64,000 nt of DNA from Brachionus manjavacas (taxonomy: Eukaryota > Rotifera > Eurotatoria > Ploima > Brachionidae). Position 1 is the stretch's first letter. The number at the start of each line of letters is the position of its first letter. The notes beneath the pieces are model-generated. The model had not been told where the DNA came from, did not search any database, and saw only the letters and a program-made list of their open reading frames with translations. This document shows, one piece after another, positions 11,275-19,900 of the stretch. A program made the translations under genes and the position numbers. The stretch spans positions 930,001 through 994,000 of the forward strand of contig JAHQIY010000023.1 in the NCBI GenBank assembly GCA_019054805.1. Direction: 5' to 3'.

Positions 11275-13929
11275 TTATTTGTTCGCTTTATTGAATCTAA
11301 ATTGGGAGGCTTGTGCTCCTGATTGAGACTGTCCGTACCCTCTTGGCACATTTCGCATTCCCGAACACTGCGATCCATTTTTATTTTCTCGCTGCCAACT
11401 TCTTGAATTGCCAAAAACATTCGTATTCAAATTTGTTGGATTTTTACTTACGAATGTAGTTTGTTCTGTGGCCAACTTTTTCCTTGGAGTTTCAAAAGTT
11501 GGACTTTGATTTTGTTTTTCGAAAGCTTTTGCGGGTGCCACCAAATTGTTTGCCGCATTTTCTGTTCCTTTGGCAAAAGAAACATAAATTCCCATAGAAT
11601 CTGAGAGCATGCTTAAATTTTGGGCAAAAATTTTATTTTTTTCAGACTCGTTGGAAATTAACATTGGTTGTTGAGCGCAGTCAGCAAGTACTTTTTCGAG
11701 CGCTTGTCTCATTGAAAGTACCAGTCTGACTGTTTCTGTTTCGCATCTCAAATAAATCCAATTGTCCAGACAAACAAGGTTGGGGTCGCTTTCGGAAAGC
11801 TCAATTTTGTCACAGCCAAACAAAAGCAATTGAGCAGGAGTGACCATGGTAAGTTGTTTGGCGGACACTGCGCGGGTCTTGATCTTTTCGCCAAATATGA
11901 AAAATGGCGATTTAAAGACGGGCATTTCACGGAAACAATTGACAGAATTTTTGTGAATTAGAGCAAACTTGGCGTCAGTGGTGATCAACTTTCGTTTGTC
12001 GACATGAAAACAAACATTAGGATACAAGGCATATGCCAAAAGCGAACACAAAATGTCCAGTTTGGTGTCGGCATTGGTCGAGTCGAATGAAGTGTGCTCG
12101 TAAAGACATTGTTCGGGAAAGCCCGACATGAGCATGATGTCTTTGAGCTGATTTTTGGCATCATAAGTCATGCGCAACGTCTGCATGTTCAGTGCTTTTT
12201 TTTCACAAAAATCCCTTTCGGCTTCTTCACCGTGCCGTTTTGATTTCAACCACTGCTGGAATGCGATAAGCAAAGCAACATGGTCCGAGGACCGTCTGCC
12301 AGCCAAATTCCTATGCATGTACCTCAGATATTTTCCCTCGACCACAAATGGTTCACCAAAAGTTGTCGCTGCTGCAATAATACACGCAGCGTCTCCAACA
12401 TTCAGGCAGCACGCAATCACAATCATTTTGCCCAACTTGGGCTCAATTGGCAGTCTGGCGAGAATTTTTCCCAGCGATGTCAGTTCGCCTTTAGAGTCCA
12501 AAGCTTCCATTTCGGCCAGCGCCACAATTGCCTCGGCCACTGCATCCATTGGCGGCGGTTCGATGGCCCGCGAGAGGAAATCTCCAATCTCGCCGAGCTT
12601 GAGCAGCTTTATGCTCAGCGCAAGCTCAAGTAGAGGAGTTCGAAATATTTCTGGTGTTGCGTGGTTGTCCAGTCTTGCAAATCGAGCCCGAGAGATCATG
12701 TAAAAGCAGTAGCCCGAGCGGACTCGGCCAGCGCGTCCTTTTCTCTGCTGCAAATTGGATTTGGAAGCCCAGACAGTGGCATAGTTGGTCATGTTGTTGT
12801 GCGAGGTGAATATTTTTTGCTTTACCTTACAGCTGTCAATCACGTAGACTATGTCGTTTATGGTGATGCTGGACTCGGCGATGTTGGTGCTGAGGATGAT
12901 TTTAGTTTTGCCTGGCGGGGCGTCGTCGAACACCCTGTACTGGTCTTCTTTGGGAATTTGAGAGTGCAAAGGAAGCAGGATGAATTTGTTGGAGCCAAAA
13001 AAAGGACTGTTTTGAAGATATTTGAGCAGTGACGATATCAAATTCCAGCCAGGAAGAAAAATTAGAATGGAGCCGGGCTGGTTCAACTGGCTTATGTATT
13101 TTAGCAAGGCCTCAATTAGTTCAAAAGACAAGTTTTTTTCACTCAGCTGCCGCATTGTGCTCTTGGTCTTTTCTGTGTAGTCGCTTGCAATGATGGCATT
13201 GCAGTCGGCGTCCTGGTCATCAGCAGCAGCAGCACATTCGTCTTCGTCACCTTCATCGTCATCATCGTCCTTGCGTTTTTTGCGATCAGACTCAGAAGGA
13301 GTAAAGTTCAGTATTTGCACCATATCTTCCAGGAAATACTCTTGAACAGGATATGTTTGTCCGAAAATGTCCACAATGGAACAATTGTTGAAGTAGGTCT
13401 TGAATAGTGTGGCATCGATGGTTGCAGACATTAGAATTACCTTTAGATTTTTGTTGACAACGAGCATGTCTCTTAGCAAAACTAGCAGAAAATCTGTGTT
13501 AATGTCTCGTTCATGGATTTCATCAACAATCACGTGACTAATGCCGCGCAGGCCATTTTCTAGTTTGCGCAACAAAACTCCCACTGTGCAAAACAGCACA
13601 CCGCCGAACGGCCTCGGCAAAATAGAATCAAATCGAACAGAGTAACCAATTGACTGGCCTAGCTCTTCATGCTGCTCAAAAGCAACTCTTTCAGCCACCG
13701 AAATGGCGCTAATTCGCCTAGGTTGGGTCACAATTATGTTGCACTCCGAACCTTTGTGTTCGCTCAAATACCATTCAAGTATATACTGAGGTATTTGAGT
13801 TGTTTTTCCGCATCCAGTTGCTCCCCGCACAATTATCACAGAATTTGCCTCAATTGCTTCCAAAATTTCTTTCTTAAAGTTGGCAACTGGCAGATTTTTC
13901 CGATCTTTCGTATTCTTTTTGGCAAAAAT
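11275..13929 (-). CDS. DHX9: DHX9 exon 5: helicase core, HA2, OB-like domain and C-terminus
   Basis: This exon has 884 codons plus TAA. After the acceptor (AATTAG|ATT at 13930/13929) it reads [20 protein letters not shown], so coding extends 22 codons above the first TTG-led frame. Motifs in order: Walker A GATGCGKT, motif Ia [12 protein letters not shown] (motif II), SAT (motif III), [19 protein letters not shown] (motif V) and [12 protein letters not shown] (motif VI). HA2 and OB-like parts follow (SSVNC-like HKNSVNCF, then [18 protein letters not shown]). An acidic insert ([11 protein letters not shown]) sits between RecA domains, as in DHX9. All catalytic motifs are intact. The tail ([15 protein letters not shown]) is much shorter than the vertebrate RGG tail. 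Confidence 0.96.
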   Translation of the reverse strand: MFAKKNTKDRKNLPVANFKKEILEAIEANSVIIVRGATGCGKTTQIPQYILEWYLSEHKGSECNIIVTQPRRISAISVAERVAFEQHEELGQSIGYSVRFDSILPRPFGGVLFCTVGVLLRKLENGLRGISHVIVDEIHERDINTDFLLVLLRDMLVVNKNLKVILMSATIDATLFKTYFNNCSIVDIFGQTYPVQEYFLEDMVQILNFTPSESDRKKRKDDDDDEGDEDECAAAADDQDADCNAIIASDYTEKTKSTMRQLSEKNLSFELIEALLKYISQLNQPGSILIFLPGWNLISSLLKYLQNSPFFGSNKFILLPLHSQIPKEDQYRVFDDAPPGKTKIILSTNIAESSITINDIVYVIDSCKVKQKIFTSHNNMTNYATVWASKSNLQQRKGRAGRVRSGYCFYMISRARFARLDNHATPEIFRTPLLELALSIKLLKLGEIGDFLSRAIEPPPMDAVAEAIVALAEMEALDSKGELTSLGKILARLPIEPKLGKMIVIACCLNVGDAACIIAAATTFGEPFVVEGKYLRYMHRNLAGRRSSDHVALLIAFQQWLKSKRHGEEAERDFCEKKALNMQTLRMTYDAKNQLKDIMLMSGFPEQCLYEHTSFDSTNADTKLDILCSLLAYALYPNVCFHVDKRKLITTDAKFALIHKNSVNCFREMPVFKSPFFIFGEKIKTRAVSAKQLTMVTPAQLLLFGCDKIELSESDPNLVCLDNWIYLRCETETVRLVLSMRQALEKVLADCAQQPMLISNESEKNKIFAQNLSMLSDSMGIYVSFAKGTENAANNLVAPAKAFEKQNQSPTFETPRKKLATEQTTFVSKNPTNLNTNVFGNSRSWQRENKNGSQCSGMRNVPRGYGQSQSGAQASQFRFNKANK

Positions 13930-16900
13930 CTAATTCTTTTTCTCATAACCAGACTTGTTCAAAAGTAACAAAAAAAGTCAGTCTAAAGCCTTTTCAAATT
14001 GGCTATTTATTTTTTTTTCATCAAAATTTCTGATGGTTTTCATCACTAATTCTACTGATACAGTGCCAAAAAATTAGGTTTTTGGTGAGAAAAATGTAAA
14101 AATTGACTGTTTTTCCAAAATTTTGAATTATTTTTTTTTTTAAATTAAAAAAAATCAATATTAGAACAAAAAAATTATTTCAAAATTTTGGAAAAACAGT
14201 CAATTTTTACATTTGTCTCACTAAAGACCTTTGAAGTTACGTTGGTTCATTAAAACTCAATACTTAAACATGTTAAAATTTAAAATGTAATTGCGCAATT
14301 ATTTTTTGAAATGTAAAATAGAAAAAAAAATTCCATATTTTAAAAAATGATTTAAATCCGAAAGTTGAAGATATTATTTATAAAAATCAAATCAATGGAA
14401 CCGTATTAGAAGAAAGTGACAATCAGAGTGACAGCTACAGTTTTGCTATGAAGAATGTGAGCTTATTAGTACATTATATTTTGATAGCTTTTTGGAATTC
14501 ACAAACTCAACTTATTCGGCTTATCATTTTCACCACTGAATCAAATTTGCAAAATTTAGAAAATGCCCATATTTTTGTAGATGGTCCATTTGATATTGCG
14601 CCTTAGTTGTTTGCTCAAGTTTATACTATACATGCATTGATAGACGGAAGCTGTTTTCCGGTACGGATTATTATGGCGTAAAACCCAAGAAATTTATGTG
14701 GAATTTTTAAATGCTGTTCAAAATAAACTTAAACACGACCCTTATCGATTACTAGTGATTTTGAAAAGGCTTTTTTAAATGCGTCTATGAAAATTTTTCC
14801 TAAAGTAAATTTATTTATTTATTTATTTAAAACATAGTTTGGGATGGAATCCCAGGTTGTTTGGAATGGAACTTAGTCCTCCCTTTCAACCACTTGCTTG
14901 AAATTACATCTTAAAAAAAAAATCGTTATAGAAAAAAAGAATATTTGATAAATTTAGTTTTTAAAAAAGCCAAAATTGCTATCATGTACTCGAATTAAAA
15001 ATTAAAAAATTTAGAAAATAGATTTGTGATTTTGAAAAGGCTTTTATAAATGCGTCTATGAAAGTTTTTCCCAAAGTAAATGTTTTTGGTTGCTTTTTCC
15101 ATTTCAAGCAATCAAAATGGAGAAAAATTACAGATCTTGGTCTCAAAGTAGTATACTTAGAAGACGAAAATGTTAGGCATTTATTAGAATTGCCACAAGC
15201 TTTAGCATTTATTCCTCCTGAAGATGTTTTAAGTGGCTTTAATTTGATCAAGTCGAAGGTTGTTGATTTAAAAATATTGGAATTTTACAACTATGTAGAA
15301 GTCAAGTATATTGGCAAATTTGTTCTAGAAAAAGTTGGAAGAGGAAGGGGTAGAAGAGAAGTTGAAGATTTTAAAGAGCTTTGTTTGCTGTAAAATAATG
15401 GAATGTCAATAGCCGCGTTATGGATTGTCTACCAAGATCAAATAATTATGTTGAAGCATGGCATAATGCTTTCTCAAATATTCTCAACAAACATCCTCTG
15501 GTTTATTCATTAGTCGATTCATTCATCAACGAACAAAAAAAAAGTAGAAACCGATTTATTACGTCTTAAAACAAGTTTTATTCACTAAAGACGTCCTAAA
15601 TATATGCTTTTAGACGATAGGATAAAATTGAAGAAACTTTGCGTCTTTTGAGCTTTATAATAAGATATTAGGTTTTAATTTTATTTTTATTGACAACTTT
15701 TTTTGACAAATTTTTCAAATTTATTGAAAAATTTGTCAAAAAAACCATTGAAATTTTAGTAAAAATAGTAATCTATCAAATTTTACTTTTATTTACGTAA
15801 ATTTAAAAACCTTTTTCAGAAATGGTAAAAAATGGTAAAAAATAGTAAAAATTTCTTTTGATAAAATTTAAAATTAAAAAAATTAATGATTTGACAAATC
15901 TCGGTTTTTTTCGATCACTATTGATAATACCTTTGGATCTTGAGAGAAAATAAATTTCTTTAACTCATTCCTAACCATTTCAAATTTGTTTAAATTATTT
16001 TTTTTTAATTGTTTATACCTTTTCACTTGAGAGTTATTAGAGTTAGAAAGAATTGAAATGAACTTCTACCTTGATAATTTTTCAAAAATTTTAAAAAACT
16101 TTTGTTCCGCTAGTCAATCACCTTTTTCATTTTAAAAAATGAAAAAGGTGATTCTAGAAATTTTTTTTTATTATGAGTATTAAAAGTATTGATATCGACA
16201 CTTAAATACTTTTTCAGAATATCAATGGTTTTTTATATTTAAGATAATTTATTGTTTTTTATTATTATTATTATTATTTATTCATAAAATTACGCCAGAC
16301 TTGAAAATAAAATAAAATTAAATACAAGGATTTTTGTACTGTTAGTTTTCCTATTTTTAATTTACAATTATGTTTAAGAAATCAAAATATTAAAATAAAT
16401 TATTACATAAATACCACAAAAGTTTAATTTTAGATTAAATATTCAAAAATTGAAATACACAAAAAAAGATAAAATTCATTGTTTTAATCTTTCATTTTAA
16501 TGAATTAAAAATAAAGTAGAGACCAAACAAATGTTAAAAGCCTTAATATTTTAATATCGATTAAATTTAAATTTACTAAATAAATGTTTTGATTTTGACT
16601 CTCCCTTTCAACAGAACTGATCATGAGAATATTCAGTTTTTCAAATAGAAATTAAACGAAACAAACTTAGTTAGTTGACATCAAATTTTATTTGCAAACA
16701 ATTTCAGGATTTCCTTAAAAAGATTCGAAAAAAAATTGCTTATTAATTTTATTCTTAAATAGTCATTAATATAATTTTAATTTTTATTTATTTAGATATT
16801 GTCTAAAAATTCGTAAATTACCGAAATAATGAGAAAAAAATAACGCAAATTATAAAATCAGCCAGTTTAGAAGAATGCCTTAGTCTAATAGCCGAAAAAG

Positions 16901-19900
16901 ATGAAGCTGATACATCCAATAATTAACAAAAGACGCTATTTATATAATTGAATTGCTTATAATGATCTTTGATTTTAAATTTACTCAAGCTAATTTTTGT
17001 CTAGTTAAAGGGCTATTAAGTAATTTTAAAATTAATAAGCAACTTATTGAATAAGAAATTAAAGTCTTTCTATTGAGAAAAATGTGAATTAATGTTCGCC
17101 TTAATCAAGCGTCAAAATTAATTTTCAGTTAAAAATCAGTTGAAAAAAAAACTTAAAAACTTACTATTTCTTCTTTTTTTCCTGAAACTTGATTATTTAA
17201 ACATGTGCCACATGAAACAATCTTTTCCAATTTATGTCTTTTCAACTTTAATTTTTTTTAGCTTATTTACTCTATTTTGATTCTTTTTTTTTATCTAATT
17301 TTATTAACTTTAATTTTATTTTTTTATTTTATTTTTAACTTATTCTGAAGGAGCTCTAGGTCGGTACAGAAAACAAATAAATAAATAACTTATTAAATTT
17401 TTGCTTTTTATTAACTTGAAAATTATTTGAAAAATTAAAAAACTATCATTTAATAATTAAATGAATTAAAAAAATTTTCATGGATGAATCTAGATGAAAT
17501 GGTTCCTAACTCATTAATGATTCATCTATCAATTTTCATCGATTAATCATCGTTTTCTTTTTGACTGGAGGACATGCGGATACAAATATTTTATTAAATT
17601 AACCTTAAAAAGGTCCTCCAAAATTAGCTGAAAATTTGTTTTCCTTAAAAAAGATTTAAATTTAATTCTTTTATCAATTTAAATTTAGTTTTCTTAATAA
17701 ATAATTTTATAAACACTATCTGAATAAATTATATAACAAATTTGTTAGATTTTTTTCATCACAAAAAATTTGTTTTCACCAGTTATTTGGCTAAATATGT
17801 AAAAATAATTTTTTTTGGATTCGGCACAAAAAAATTGTGTTTTGTAGAGATTAGTGTTAGAAATTTTTTTGGTCTGTGGTGAAAAGTTTTTAGTTTGTGG
17901 CAAGCAGTTTTTTAATTGTGGGATACCATTTATCTCCTTTTAGACTTGATTTTTTACGCTTTTTTTTAAAGTCCTTTCAATAAAGTAAAGAATTTTTTTA
18001 ATAACTTGACTTAAACTTTATGACTCTTGAACAGATCTGCTTCATACTTTAAAAAAATAAAACCTACTTGTTGATAAATATTATTTGATAGTTTTGACAT
18101 GTGATTTTTATACAAATTTTCACTTAATGTACTTGAGTCCATCTTTGAAAAATATTTGTTTAATTTTTTTAAAAAGGTAAAGATAATTTTACATTGGCCA
18201 AATGACCATCGTCAATATTGCATGCCATCCAAGCATTCCAGTTTGGAATTGGTGGAGACCAAACAATCGTTGACCCAGGCTTTATATCGTTTTGTTCGAA
18301 TATTTTGCTTTTTTTTTTTTTTTCTATTAGCGGCGAGTTTTGGTCAAATTGTATGTCAAAAATCTCGCACATTTCTTTAAGAGATTTTTTCAGCTCATCA
18401 TGAAAATTGACCACAAATGGAACTGTCTAAATAATTTGAGTTAGAAATTAAAAATGAAACAGATGTCAGAGTCTTGTGAAATTCAGTTCAAAAAGAAATG
18501 AATGATAATATAGAATAATAGATTTTAATATTTTTTTAAAGATTGTTAAGTTTTAAACAAAAATTCTGACATGGCAAGAATTTGGGGTATTTTCTTAAAT
18601 TTACTTTTTGTTTTTCTTTTTTTTTTCGTTCTCCGGTGAATTTTTCAATTACTCCAAGGTGATAAAGTTGCCTCACCAAAGACAGAGCACATGATTTCGA
18701 AGCCAGCTGTTTAGTTGAACCGTGTTCATTTGCATGAATTCCTTAATTTTAAAAAATAATAATAAGATCAGTTAAAATTGTATTTTTTTCTGAATAAAAA
18801 GATCAATCAGAAAAGTCTTGTCTTTTCTTTTAATGGCGCATTCATTTTTTTTTAGAATACTAAAATCATAAATTGGGTATTCGAATGGAATTCAAATAAA
18901 AGTATTTTCGTTCATTAAGAAATTTTAATTTTTAGAAAATTTAAATACAAAATTCTCGTTTGAATGAAATTTAAATTTTTAAATTTTCGAATTTTTTATT
19001 TTTTTGCATACTTTTTAGATTTTAAGAATTTCCAATTAAATATTTTTAATTATATTATATCATTATATTTAATTATATTAAATGTTATATAATATTTTTT
19101 CAAAGACCAATTTAGCATGAATTCGAGTCTTTTAAGAAAAAATTTTTAAGAAGCAAAATATTCCACGTTCCTCAGCTAGCCTTGCAGTCTGAGAAAAGCC
19201 TGAGGAAAAAATTTCAGAATGCTCCTGCTAAGATGGTTATGGCTTCCAGTCAGTGCCCCCTTAATTTTGAATTTTTAAAATTCAAATCTTTAATCTTTTT
19301 TTCAAGGTTTATCTTCTTAAATTACAAATGTCAGTTTTGATTTTATTTATTTGTAAATATTGATGCAGACGGAATTTTGCGTTTTCTAGAGTCCAAAAAC
19401 CATGAATTTGAAATAAAATCTATGAGAAATAACCCGAGCATTGCGGCAATTAAGAAAATCTTTGACTTTAAAGACAGGACGAAAATCCCAGAGCTGCTAA
19501 TCCAAGTGTTAAAATTTTCGTATTTTTTTTAATATTTTTTTAAAATTTTTGTAGGAATGTTTTTTCATTTATATTTACACTCTGTTAATTTTTCTCAAGT
19601 TGTACACTTTCCTAAGAGTGAACCATGTTTTTGGCCGCTAAATAGGCTTTTGCTCAAATAAATAAATAAAAAGTGAAAAATAAGTTACAATTTTGTATAA
19701 TTATTACTTTGCTTTTTTAATTTATAAACTATCAAATTATTGTATCGTTCTATGGTAAGATCGCTTCTGGAGAATGCTGTCAATGCATAGTGTTCTATTC
19801 GGAAAAAGATGTGAACGAACTGGAGAGGGTTCAACAGAGAGCAACAAAAATGATTCCTGAAATGCGTGATTTGGATTATCAACAACGTTGGTCAAAGCTA

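Larger units (their letters stand above)
13930..18192 (-). other. DHX9: DHX9 intron 4 (4.26 kb), filled with transposon remains
   Basis: Bounded by the donor GTAAAA (18192) and acceptor TTAG (13930). It holds a foldback, a MITE fragment, a MULE relic with a nested LINE end, AT-rich palindromes and a plus-strand LINE 3' end. All coding transposon pieces are antisense to the host gene. Confidence 0.85.

Noticed and set aside
12170-12703. Plus-strand ORFs opposite the DHX9 helicase exon
   Set aside because: Shadows of the helicase frame; Ser/Ala-rich peptide without family features.
13863-13865. Translation start of the helicase at this codon
   Set aside because: It is TTG, and the conserved frame continues upstream through [11 protein letters not shown] to a splice acceptor at 13930/13929.
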